Positions 45,018 through 53,383 of a stretch of 64,000 nt of DNA are shown in pieces. Within the stretch, counting starts at the first letter, position 1, and the number at the start of each line of letters is the position of its first letter. This DNA comes from Mycolicibacterium aubagnense (GTDB lineage Bacteria > Actinomycetota > Actinomycetes > Mycobacteriales > Mycobacteriaceae): positions 3,658,001 to 3,722,000 of the forward strand of contig NZ_AP022577.1 of the NCBI RefSeq assembly GCF_010730955.1, given 5' to 3'. The notes beneath the pieces are model-generated. The model had not been told where the DNA came from, ran no database searches, and worked only from the letters and a program-made list of their open reading frames with translations. Made by a program: the position numbers and the translations under genes.

Positions 45018-46490
45018 TTACTCCGGGGTGTAGCCGAACGGCAGCAGGACACTCTTGGCCTGGCAGTAGGCTTCGATACCCTCGGGGCCGTTCTCGCGGC
45101 CGATGCCCGAGTTCTTGTAGCCGCCGAACGGGGCGCCCGGGTCGAACGCGTACATGTTGACCGCGTAGGTGCCGGTGCGGATCTGCGCGGCGATCTTCAT
45201 GGCCCGTGGGATGTCGGTGGTGTAGACGCTGCCGGCCAGGCCGTAGTCCGAATCGTTGGCGATCCGGATGGCGTCCTCTTCGGTGTCGAAGGGGATGATC
45301 GCCAGCACCGGGCCGAAGATTTCTTCCTGGGCGATGGTCATCGAGTTGTCGACATCCGCGAACACCGTCGGCTGTACGAACCAGCCGGAATCCAGGCCCT
45401 CGGGACGGCCGCCGCCGGTGGCGATGCGCGCGCCCTCTTCCACGCCCTTCGTGATGTAGGCCTCGACGCGCTCCCGCTGCTTCTCGCTGATCAGCGGGCC
45501 GATCATGGCGGCCGGGTTGTCGGGCAGGCCGACCTGCATGGCGGCTGCGCCCGCGGCCACCTTCTCGACGACCTCGTCGTACCGCGACCGCGGTGCCAGG
45601 ATGCGGGTCTGGCCGACGCAGGCCTGGCCGGTGTTCATCAGACCCGAGAACAGCAGCATCGGGAGCGTGGAGTCCAGGTCGGCGTCCTCGAGGATGATCG
45701 CCGCGGACTTGCCGCCGAGTTCCAGCGTGCAGGGCTTGAGCCGCTCGGCGGCGACCTTGCCGATCTCCTTGCCGACGGCCGAGCTGCCGGTGAAGGTGAA
45801 CTTGTCGATCTCGGGGTTGGCGGTCAGCGCGCGGCCGGTTTCCGGGCCACCCGGTACGACGGACAGCACGCCCTCGGGCAGGCCGGCCTCGGCGAAGGCC
45901 TGGGCCATGGCGAAGACCGACAGCGGCGTCTCGGCGGCGGGCTTGAGCACGACGGTGCAGCCGGCGAGAAGTGCCGGGCCCAGCTTGTTGGCGGCCAGGA
46001 AGAACGGCACGTTCCACGCGGCGACGGCGGCGACGACGCCGATGGGCTCCCGGGTCACGAGGGTCTGGCCGTAGATGCCGTCGCGGATGTCGTTCCACTG
46101 GAACTTGTCAGCGGCGCCGGCGTAGTAGTTGAACGACGACATGGCGGCGCCGTACTGCATCATGTCGATGATGCTCGGCGGCTGGCCGGTCTCGGCGGCG
46201 AGCAGGAACTTCAGCTCGTCGGCGCGCTCGGTCATGATGCGCGACGCCTCGGCGATCACCGCGGCGCGCTCGGCCGGGGACATCGTGGGCCACGGGCCCT
46301 CGTCGAACGCCTTGCGGGCAGCGGCACAGGCGGCATCCACGTCGGCCTTCGAGGCCAGCGGTACCTTGCCGACGAGCTCGCCGGTCGCGGGAGAGTGCAC
46401 CTCGATGACGTCCGACGTCGCGGGTGCGGTCCACTGACCGCCGATAAAGAGCTGGTCCCACTCGGTTTTGAAGGCCGTGCTCTGTGTCAT
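45018..46490 (-). CDS. Aldehyde dehydrogenase (NAD(P)+), Rv0223c-like
   Basis: A 490-residue ALDH. NAD-binding residues are in VAAWNVPFFLAANKLGPAL and FTGSSAVGKEIG, the catalytic Glu in LELGGKSA and the nucleophile Cys291 in NTGQACVGQTR. C-terminal signature PFGGYKNSGIGRENGPEGI. Oxidises an aldehyde to the acid; substrate unknown. The start is ATG 46490, preceded by two tandem ATGA-coupled 10-residue leader ORFs and, further up, a KstR-like palindrome. First gene downstream of the methyltransferase, as in Rv0223c-Rv0224c. Confidence 0.93.
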   Translation of the reverse strand: MTQSTAFKTEWDQLFIGGQWTAPATSDVIEVHSPATGELVGKVPLASKADVDAACAAARKAFDEGPWPTMSPAERAAVIAEASRIMTERADELKFLLAAETGQPPSIIDMMQYGAAMSSFNYYAGAADKFQWNDIRDGIYGQTLVTREPIGVVAAVAAWNVPFFLAANKLGPALLAGCTVVLKPAAETPLSVFAMAQAFAEAGLPEGVLSVVPGGPETGRALTANPEIDKFTFTGSSAVGKEIGKVAAERLKPCTLELGGKSAAIILEDADLDSTLPMLLFSGLMNTGQACVGQTRILAPRSRYDEVVEKVAAGAAAMQVGLPDNPAAMIGPLISEKQRERVEAYITKGVEEGARIATGGGRPEGLDSGWFVQPTVFADVDNSMTIAQEEIFGPVLAIIPFDTEEDAIRIANDSDYGLAGSVYTTDIPRAMKIAAQIRTGTYAVNMYAFDPGAPFGGYKNSGIGRENGPEGIEAYCQAKSVLLPFGYTPE

Positions 46491-46548
46491 CTGTGCTCCT
46501 CGCGTGCGCGGTGTGTCATGCCCGCGCTCCTCGAGTGCGCGGTGTCAT
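46487..46548 (-). promoter_or_regulatory. Two tandem ATGA-coupled leader ORFs before the aldehyde dehydrogenase
   Basis: A duplicated initiation region places ATG codons at 46548, 46519 and 46490. The first two each open an 11-codon ORF (MTPRTRGARA-stop and MTHRAREEHR-stop) whose TGA overlaps the next ATG (ATGA). A GAGGAGC ribosome binding site precedes each downstream ATG. The duplication covers 46495-46520 and 46526-46549. Either relaxed start selection or leader-mediated control is possible. Confidence 0.55.
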
Positions 46549-46579
46549 GGAGGTCACATTACCCAGTTTTCGATCAAAC

Positions 46580-46593
46580 GAGAACATGTTCCA
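46580..46593. promoter_or_regulatory. KstR-like site, one mismatch
   Basis: GAGAACATGTTCCA matches TnnAACnnGTTnnA at all fixed bases except the first (G for T). It lies 90 bases upstream of the aldehyde dehydrogenase ATG and 11 bases before the end of the methyltransferase gene. Weaker than the perfect site at 38959 but in a promoter position. Confidence 0.5.
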
Positions 46594-46603
46594 GTTCGAC
46601 GCC

Positions 46604-47416
46604 TCAGGTCGGCTGGAGGACCAACACCAAGTTGCTCGTCAAAAACTCCTGTAACAGCGGTACAGACGTCGCGCGCCAGGCCCATCGCGGGTGGTAGCGG
46701 GGGAATGCGGCGACCAGTGCGCCGGTACTGCGGGCCCACTGCAGGCCCGCTGCAGCCGACACCGCGAACAACGACGATCCGTAGTCGTTCTTCGGCCGGT
46801 GGCCGTGTTTGCGGGTGTACATCTCGGCCGCCCGCCGGCCGCCGAGGTAGTGCGTCAGTCCCATCTCGTGTCCGCCGAAGGGGCCCAGCCACACGGTGTA
46901 CGACAGGATCACCAGCCCACCCGGCCGGGTGACCCGCAGCATCTCCCGGCCCATCAGCCATGGTTCGCGGACGTGTTCGGCGACATTCGACGACAGGCAG
47001 ATGTCGACGCTGTCGTCGGCGAACGGCAGCGCCATGCCGGAGGCGCGGACGAAGGTGCCGGCGCCGTCGGGCTGTGCGGCGGGACTCGTGCTGGATGGAG
47101 CCGCCATAGCGGCTCCGGCATGCGCCTCGGCCTCATCGGGCTCGACACCGATATACGTCATTCCGGCGCCCGAGAATTCGGTGGCGAAGTAGCCGGGGCC
47201 GCCACCGACGTCGAGCACGGTCGTGCCCACGGGGGTGGTCCCATTGAGGTCGCGCCACAGGCCGTCCACCAGAGCCACGGTGTCCGCCGCGAGCGCACCG
47301 TAGAAGCGCGCCGGGTCGGTCTGCTCGAAACGGAACTCGCCGAGCAGTCGGACCGAGCGGGCAAGTGTGGCCCGCTTGCGCGTGGTGACCAGTCGTTTGG
47401 CTGCCCAGCGATTCAC
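46604..47416 (-). CDS. SAM-dependent methyltransferase, Rv0224c-like
   Basis: A 270-residue class I methyltransferase: motif I VLDVGGGPGYFATEF (about residue 68), acidic end of strand 2 GVEPDEAEA, motif IV-like DSVDICLSSNVAEHVREP and post-motif GGLVILSYTVWLGP. The start is GTG 47416, divergent from the glycosyltransferase with 33 bases between. Position between aldehyde dehydrogenase and glycosyltransferase matches Rv0224c, whose target lipid is not known. Confidence 0.88.
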   Translation of the reverse strand: MNRWAAKRLVTTRKRATLARSVRLLGEFRFEQTDPARFYGALAADTVALVDGLWRDLNGTTPVGTTVLDVGGGPGYFATEFSGAGMTYIGVEPDEAEAHAGAAMAAPSSTSPAAQPDGAGTFVRASGMALPFADDSVDICLSSNVAEHVREPWLMGREMLRVTRPGGLVILSYTVWLGPFGGHEMGLTHYLGGRRAAEMYTRKHGHRPKNDYGSSLFAVSAAAGLQWARSTGALVAAFPRYHPRWAWRATSVPLLQEFLTSNLVLVLQPT

Positions 47417-47449
47417 TCCGCAACCCTACTGACCGGTACCCTTCATTCG

Positions 47450-48637
47450 ATGCCAGACCACCCCCAGCAGTCCGCTGGATCTCGCGACGAGATCCGGTCG
47501 GTGCTGCTGCTCTGCTGGCGCGATACCGGCCACCCCCAGGGCGGTGGCAGCGAGACGTATCTGCAGCGCATCGGCGCGCAACTGGCCGAGGCCGGGGTAC
47601 GGGTGACGCTGCGGACCGCCCGCTATCGCGGGGCCGCGCGCACCGAGATCATCGACGGCATTCGGATCAGCCGTGGCGGTGGCCGGCTTTCGGTCTATGT
47701 CTGGGCCGGGCTGGCCATGGTGCTGGCCCGCATCGGCGTGGGTCCGCTGCGCGGCGTCAAGCCGGACGTGGTGATCGATTCCCAGAACGGCATCCCGTTT
47801 CTGGCCCGGCTGGCGTACGGCCGGCGGGCCATGGTGCTGGTGCACCACTGCCATCGCGACCAGTGGCCGGTTGCCGGGCGGCTGATGAGCAAGTTCGGCT
47901 GGTTCGTGGAATCGCGGCTGTCGCCCCGTCTGCATCGGGACAACCAGTACGTGACGGTGTCGCTGCCGTCGGCCCGCGATCTGGTGGACCTGGGCGTCGA
48001 CGCGTCGCGGATCGCCGTCGTGCGCAACGGGGTCGACCTCGCTCCCGCGGCGTCCCTGGCGCTACCCCGGTCTGTGGAGCCGCGCATCGTGGTGCTGTCG
48101 AGGTTGGTGCCGCACAAGCAGATCGAGGACGTGCTCGACGCGGTCGCGCTGCTGGCGCCGGTGATTCCGGGCCTGCGGCTGGACGTCGTCGGCGGCGGTT
48201 GGTGGGACGAGCGGCTGGTTGCGCACGCTCGCCGGCTCGGCATCAGTTCCGCGGTGAGCTTTCATGGTCACGTCGACGAGTCCACCAAACACGAAGTGCT
48301 GCAACGGGCGTGGGTCCATGCGCTGCCTTCGCGTAAGGAAGGCTGGGCGCTGGCCGTCATCGAGGCCGCGCAGCACGGGGTACCGACGGTCGGCTACCGG
48401 TCCTCGGGCGGCCTGACCGACTCGATCGTCGATGGCGTGACGGGCCTGCTGGTCGACAACCACCGTGGTCTGGTCACCGCGCTCGAGACCCTGCTGACCG
48501 AGGACGTCCTGCGCGATCAACTGGGTGCCAAGGCTCAGGTCCGGGCCGCCGAATTCTCGTGGTCGCAAAGCGCTTCCGCGATGCTGACCGTCGCCGAGGC
48601 GGTCCGGGACGGGAAGTTCGTCGACGGGATCGTGTGA
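47450..48637 (+). CDS. GT4-family glycosyltransferase, Rv0225-like
   Basis: A 395-residue GT-B glycosyltransferase. N-terminal acceptor domain has the early GGGSETYLQRIGAQLAEAG loop; the C-terminal domain has VVLSRLVPHKQIEDVLDA and the nucleotide-sugar EX7E-type block LPSRKEGWALAVIEAAQHGVPTVGYRSSGG. ATG 47450 is chosen within a longer frame. Likely cytosolic or membrane-associated. Belongs to the conserved Rv0224c-Rv0228 envelope gene block. Sugar and acceptor unknown. Confidence 0.9.
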   Translation: MPDHPQQSAGSRDEIRSVLLLCWRDTGHPQGGGSETYLQRIGAQLAEAGVRVTLRTARYRGAARTEIIDGIRISRGGGRLSVYVWAGLAMVLARIGVGPLRGVKPDVVIDSQNGIPFLARLAYGRRAMVLVHHCHRDQWPVAGRLMSKFGWFVESRLSPRLHRDNQYVTVSLPSARDLVDLGVDASRIAVVRNGVDLAPAASLALPRSVEPRIVVLSRLVPHKQIEDVLDAVALLAPVIPGLRLDVVGGGWWDERLVAHARRLGISSAVSFHGHVDESTKHEVLQRAWVHALPSRKEGWALAVIEAAQHGVPTVGYRSSGGLTDSIVDGVTGLLVDNHRGLVTALETLLTEDVLRDQLGAKAQVRAAEFSWSQSASAMLTVAEAVRDGKFVDGIV

Positions 48638-48952
48638 CGGATCCACCGGAGCAGCGGCGGCGCTGCCGACGGGGGTCAAGATCGGTTCCGCAACTTGTTC
48701 TTAGCGGCGATGCAAATCCGTCATTTTGCCGTTGGATCGCCGCCGCACACATAAAATGACGTCAAGGTCAAATTTGATAGCTATGAGGGTCTCCATCAGG
48801 CTTCCGCCTGTCGGGGCTCCCCATGAAATGGCGGATCCAGGTGACTGGATCCGGTGATGCATTGCGCAACGAACTCCCTTACTCATTCAAACAATTAGCA
48901 AGTGGGACTCACCGCTCCATCGATGCACCAACGGTTCTGAGGAGTTGAACAT
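48638..48952. other. 315-bp intergenic leader before the sugar transferase
   Basis: No credible gene on either strand. The stretch is markedly AT-richer than its flanks. It contains a perfect dyad GGATCCAG-GTGA-CTGGATCC (48833-48852) and a small stem AGGC-TTCC-GCCT. It ends with GAGGAG before two nested start codons. Probably the promoter and a structured leader of the sugar-transferase gene, which is not part of the conserved Rv0225-Rv0226c pair and looks inserted. Confidence 0.55.
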
Positions 48953-50434
48953 GTGGGGTTGCCAATGACACTCTCGACGTTCGGCCTTGCGCGCCTGACT
49001 GATTCACGCACGGTATGGCAGCCGTATTACGCGCGTCGCGTGCTGATCACCGACGTTGTGACCATCGTCGTCGCCATGCTGCTCGCGCAGTGGGTCCGAT
49101 TCGGTGGAGATGGCTACGGCCCGTCGGCCTCCATCCTCTATACCGGGTATTCGTTGGTGCTGGCGGGCCTGTGGCTCGGCATGTTGACTCTGCATCACGC
49201 CCGTTCGGCCTCGATCCTGGGCTGTGGCATCGAAGAGTATCGCCGGGTCGTCGCCGCATCCTGCTGGACGTTCGGGGTCATTGCGATCGTGGCCCTGCTC
49301 GCGCGACTCGAAATTGCCCGCGGCTACCTTGCGTTGGCATTCCCCTTGGGCACCGCCGGACTGCTGATCGGGCGCATGCTGTGGCGCCACCGGATTCGTG
49401 CTCGCCGGCAAGCGGGCGAATGCCTGACGTCTGTTCTCGCCATTGGTGACCGGGACGCCATCGCCGTCCTGGCCACCGAACTCATGAACGATCCCGGCGA
49501 CGGTTATGTGGTGGTCGGCGCCGGTATCCCGGGCGTACCGAGCGCGCGCGGTGAGGTGATCAGGATCGGGGATCGGGTGATCCCGATCTTTGGCGACGAG
49601 AACGATGCCCTCGGCGCGCTCGGCGACCGATGTGCCGCCGACACCGTTGCGCTGACCGACGCCGAACATTTCGGAGTCGCCGGAATCCAGCGGCTCACCT
49701 GGCGCCTCGAGGCATCGGACGTCAACTTGGTGGTCTCACCCGGCCTGCTCGACGTGGCGGGCGCACGCCTCGCGATGCGGCCGGTGGCCGGCATGCCGCT
49801 GCTGCATGTGGAGAAACCGCAGTATCACGGCGCCAAGAGTTTCATGAAGAGGGCGTTCGACTTCGGCTTCGCCTTGGCGGCGCTCATCGGGACAGGGCCG
49901 CTACTCGTGCTCGCGGCCATCGCCATCAAGCTCACGAGTCGTGGCCCGGTGTTCTACCGGTCGGAACGCATCGGACTGGACGGTGAACCGTTCACGATGA
50001 TCAAGTTCCGCAGCATGGTGGTCAACGCGGATGAGCGCCTCGATGAACTGCTGCCCTCGAACGAGATGGCCGGCGGTGTCATGTTCAAGATGCGTGACGA
50101 CCCGCGGGTGACGATGGTCGGAAAGGTCCTGCGCCGCTACAGCATCGATGAGCTTCCGCAATTCATCAACGTGCTCAAACAGGACATGAGTGTGGTCGGT
50201 CCGCGGCCACCGCTGCGGCGGGAAGTCGAGACCTACAACGGGGACATCATGCGCAAGCTGCTCGTCAAGCCGGGCGTGACGGGACTGTGGCAGATCAGCG
50301 GCCGGTCGAACCTGACGTGGGACAAGGCTGTGCGCCTTGATCTTTCGTACGTCGACAACTGGTCGATGCTCACCGACGTCGGGATCATCCTGAAGACCAT
50401 CAGTGTGGTGGCCCGCGGCGAAGGGGCGTACTGA
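48953..50434 (+). CDS. Polyprenyl-phosphate sugar-1-phosphate transferase (WbaP/WcaJ-like)
   Basis: A 493-residue membrane enzyme that starts an exopolysaccharide or lipid-linked glycan by moving a sugar-phosphate to polyprenyl phosphate. Four or five N-terminal TM segments, a Rossmann-like cytosolic domain (SVLAIGDRDAIAVLATEL), then the C-terminal catalytic domain: KRAFDFGFALAALIGTGPLL, FYRSERIGLDGEPFTMIKFRSM and ELPQFINVLKQDMSVVGPRPP. Start GTG 48953 or ATG 48965. An out-of-frame 5-codon ORF (MWGCQ, 48951-48968) overlaps both. Its 3' end overlaps the convergent membrane protein by 35 bases. The flanking Rv0225/Rv0226c-like genes suggest an insertion. Confidence 0.9.
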   Translation: MGLPMTLSTFGLARLTDSRTVWQPYYARRVLITDVVTIVVAMLLAQWVRFGGDGYGPSASILYTGYSLVLAGLWLGMLTLHHARSASILGCGIEEYRRVVAASCWTFGVIAIVALLARLEIARGYLALAFPLGTAGLLIGRMLWRHRIRARRQAGECLTSVLAIGDRDAIAVLATELMNDPGDGYVVVGAGIPGVPSARGEVIRIGDRVIPIFGDENDALGALGDRCAADTVALTDAEHFGVAGIQRLTWRLEASDVNLVVSPGLLDVAGARLAMRPVAGMPLLHVEKPQYHGAKSFMKRAFDFGFALAALIGTGPLLVLAAIAIKLTSRGPVFYRSERIGLDGEPFTMIKFRSMVVNADERLDELLPSNEMAGGVMFKMRDDPRVTMVGKVLRRYSIDELPQFINVLKQDMSVVGPRPPLRREVETYNGDIMRKLLVKPGVTGLWQISGRSNLTWDKAVRLDLSYVDNWSMLTDVGIILKTISVVARGEGAY

Positions 50435-52040
50435 GTCCCCGCCACCGCTGGATCACCATCGCGGCCAGCCCGCCGATCAGCATGCCCAGCCACACCAGAT
50501 GCGCGGCGATCAGCAGTGCCCGTCCCGATGCCGCGGGCATCGTGCCGCCGACCTGGTACAGCGCAATGTCGTTGTCCCGGTAAGCGATCGGTAGCGACAG
50601 GGCCGGGGCCGGTCCCTCGACCACCACCCAGCCGACCCCGGCCGCGGCCAACTGGTGCACGTCGGCGCCCCGGAGCAGCAGGTCCTGCACCCGTCGCGCC
50701 CGCACGCCCTCACCGGGCACGGTCCGTCCGCCGATCACCAGGTCGCCGGTCGCCAGCACGTCGGCCGAAACCCAGCGGGGCAGCGGGTCCAGTACCGGTG
50801 CCGGTCCGGCCCAGGGGAACTGCCGGATGACGTCGGGCGGCAGGACCGCGACGGGCTTCGGGTCCGAGTTGATCTGCGCCGCAACCGAATACCACCCGGC
50901 TGGATACTGCACCGACCCGAGCCGGCCGCCGACGCCCCACACCAGGTCGGGAAGTGCGGCCAACACCACGATGCAGCACCCGGTAGCGGCGAAAGCCCTT
51001 GGTAGCCAACGTCTCAGCACGGCCACCGCGGCGGCACCGGCCAGGACGTAGCCGGGCATGGCGAGCGCCACCCACTTCTGGCCGTCCCGCAGCACCCCGG
51101 TGCTCGGGACGGTTCGGATCAGCCAGTCGAGGAACGCGGACCCGGGCTCGGTCGCCAGCAGTGCGGGCCCGGCCACGGCGATCAGCGCGAGCGCCAGCAG
51201 CGGCCGGGCCGCCGCGACCGACCAGGCCCGGCGTGCCCCGATCACCACGACGGCCAGCAGTGCCAGGGTCCCGACCAAGGCCCACAGCGTCGTCCGGGAC
51301 GCCGGTACCGCCCCGGCGTTCCAGATGCCACCGAGTCCGGCCAGGCTACCCAGCGTCCCCAGCCCCGGCTCGGCCCGCGCGGCGAACGCCGGCACCCCCG
51401 CGCTCGCCACCGGCAGCACCGAGCGCGCGACCACCGTCGCCACCAACCAGGGCAGGGCGGCGCCAACTGACGCGGCCAGCGCCAGCCATCCGCCGCGCCA
51501 GGTCCGCGAACACACCAGCGCCACGACCAACGCGAGCAGCAGACCCGTCGGCGTCAGCCCGGCCAGCGCGATCCAGAACACCAGGTGCCACGTTCGGAGC
51601 TTCAGTGCCGAGACCGCCACCCAGGGCAGGCAGCCGTAGCCGACCAGCAGACTCCAGTGCCCCTGCAACAGCCGTTCGGCGACATAGGGGTTCCACACGG
51701 CGATGGTCACCGCCACCAACTGCCCGCCGAGGCCGGCATCCAGAATCGCCGCGGTCAACCGCGCGGCGCCCCAGCCAGCGAACCACAAGCCCAGGATCAG
51801 CAGCGCCTTGACCAGTACTCCGCCGTCGACGACACGTGAGAAGACGGCCAGGAAGAAGTCCTGCGGGAGCGCCCGGGGCGCGGCCTCGGACAATCCCAGG
51901 GCCGCATCGGACAGGTAGGACCGCGGTGTCGAGACCGCGTCACGCAGCAGCAGATAACCGGGCGCCAGCAGTGGCGCCGTGACAGCGAGCGTCAGCCCCA
52001 GCGCATAGAGCGCCGGCAGGGCACGACGAAAAACGATCAG
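50400..52040 (-). CDS. Polytopic membrane protein, Rv0226c-like
   Basis: About 546 residues with ten or more hydrophobic segments, then a C-terminal extracytoplasmic region (VLPPDVIRQFPWAGPAP...) before a final TM. The layout resembles GT-C membrane glycosyltransferases, but no DxD/DDx motif can be assigned with confidence. The frame is open to 52280 inside the DUF3068 gene, but the protein-like region begins near IVFRRALPALYALGL. The best start is CTG 52040, giving a 4-base overlap with the upstream stop. No ATG/GTG/TTG is available nearby. Part of the Rv0225-Rv0228 block. Confidence 0.78.
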   Translation of the reverse strand: MIVFRRALPALYALGLTLAVTAPLLAPGYLLLRDAVSTPRSYLSDAALGLSEAAPRALPQDFFLAVFSRVVDGGVLVKALLILGLWFAGWGAARLTAAILDAGLGGQLVAVTIAVWNPYVAERLLQGHWSLLVGYGCLPWVAVSALKLRTWHLVFWIALAGLTPTGLLLALVVALVCSRTWRGGWLALAASVGAALPWLVATVVARSVLPVASAGVPAFAARAEPGLGTLGSLAGLGGIWNAGAVPASRTTLWALVGTLALLAVVVIGARRAWSVAAARPLLALALIAVAGPALLATEPGSAFLDWLIRTVPSTGVLRDGQKWVALAMPGYVLAGAAAVAVLRRWLPRAFAATGCCIVVLAALPDLVWGVGGRLGSVQYPAGWYSVAAQINSDPKPVAVLPPDVIRQFPWAGPAPVLDPLPRWVSADVLATGDLVIGGRTVPGEGVRARRVQDLLLRGADVHQLAAAGVGWVVVEGPAPALSLPIAYRDNDIALYQVGGTMPAASGRALLIAAHLVWLGMLIGGLAAMVIQRWRGLSTPLRRGPPH

Positions 52041-53233
52041 ATCCGGTCCGGTGGCAGATCGGTCGGCCGCTGGGTGGGCAGCTTCTCTGTCATGGCCTCG
52101 GCGGCGGGCATCGGGCCGGAATCGGTATCGCGCCGGCCGAAGAAGCCGTGGCCCGCAGCATCCAGGCCCGGATCGATCAGTGCGGCCTGCGAGCGCAGGC
52201 TGTAGCCGGCCAGCAGCACGCCGCCGACCAGGAAGACCAGCCCCAGGCCACCGAAGGTGATGGGCAGGATGCGGTCCCACAGGGCCAGCCTGTCGCGCTC
52301 GCCGTGGGCGGCGGAGACCTGTGACTCGACCGTCTGCTCGTTGGACGTGACGGTGAAGTCGGCGAACGTCACCTCAGGCTTGAGGGCATCGCGCGAGTAG
52401 TAGTGGAACCCGCGGTCCTTCTCCTTGACGATGGTGCCCGAGACCGGGTCCACCCAGAAGGTCCGCGCTGCGGCGTAGTACCGCTGCATGGTGACGGGCT
52501 CGGTGGGGTCGGCGGCCTGCACGCCCCACAGCTCGGCACGGGCGGTCACCGAGCCGTCTTCGTCCTTGTCGTACAGCGACGAGAACTTGATCGGATCGAC
52601 CAGCTTGCCGTCGGCGTCGAAGCCGACGTTCTGGCTGAACTTGTAGACCGAGAGGCCGTTGACGTCTTCTTCGCCCTCGTAGTTGGCGTCGTACGCCTTC
52701 TGTGCAATCGGATCGAACACCTGGTAGGTCTTCTTCTCCGTACTGAACGGGAAGCGGTAGCTCAGCCCGGTGTGGGGCAGCGCGATGTTGGTCGGCGGGT
52801 TCTGGTCCTCGATGGTCCGTGGCTTCTGCACCGAGCCGGCCGCCCCCTTCACCGCGGCGGCGGTGGTGCGGTTGAGCGTCACGGTGTCGACGAGTGCCAG
52901 CAGAAGGCCGTTGTCCTGCTGCTTGTCGGTGCGGCGCACGGTGTTGCCGACCTGCAGCGTCACGACGTCGGCGTTGGCCGGGTTCTCGACGCTGAGCTGG
53001 CGCTGCAGCACCAGCGGGACGTTCTTGTTGACGACGAACTTCTCGCCCAGCAGCGAGGCGGGGTCCAGCGCGGTGCCGGTGCCGTTACTGACCAGCGTGG
53101 TGTCGATGTCGAGCGGAATCTTGGCGATCTTGCCCGACGTATAAGTAGTCAACAGCAGTGCAGCAATCAGCAGGGCGGCGCCGAGCCCCATCAAGACGCA
53201 TGCCGCGATTCGCAACCCCACAGCGCGGTTCAA
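52037..53233 (-). CDS. DUF3068 (PorA-family) envelope protein, Rv0227c-like
   Basis: About 398 residues. N-terminal TM (IAACVLMGLGAALLIAALLLTTY), a large beta-rich extracytoplasmic domain with the DUF3068 blocks FPFSTEKKTYQVFDP and VSGTIVKEKDRGFHYY, then a C-terminal TM (ILPITFGGLGLVFLVGGVLLAGYSL) and a short tail. Start: AAGGAG stands eight bases before TTG 53233, preferred over GTG 53263. Divergent from the acyltransferase gene with about 150 bases between. Function in the envelope unproven. Confidence 0.87.
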   Translation of the reverse strand: MNRAVGLRIAACVLMGLGAALLIAALLLTTYTSGKIAKIPLDIDTTLVSNGTGTALDPASLLGEKFVVNKNVPLVLQRQLSVENPANADVVTLQVGNTVRRTDKQQDNGLLLALVDTVTLNRTTAAAVKGAAGSVQKPRTIEDQNPPTNIALPHTGLSYRFPFSTEKKTYQVFDPIAQKAYDANYEGEEDVNGLSVYKFSQNVGFDADGKLVDPIKFSSLYDKDEDGSVTARAELWGVQAADPTEPVTMQRYYAAARTFWVDPVSGTIVKEKDRGFHYYSRDALKPEVTFADFTVTSNEQTVESQVSAAHGERDRLALWDRILPITFGGLGLVFLVGGVLLAGYSLRSQAALIDPGLDAAGHGFFGRRDTDSGPMPAAEAMTEKLPTQRPTDLPPDRI

Positions 53234-53383
53234 CCCGTGCTCCTTACTTTGTCTGCCAGCCACACAGCAACCCGACTGACCCTAACAGCCCTTACTAAGG
53301 CACACCCTCAGAGTGCTGTGCGGCCGCGCGATGGTCGTGGGGGAGATTCGCTTCCGACGCCGGGCACCCGGCACACTGGGGTC

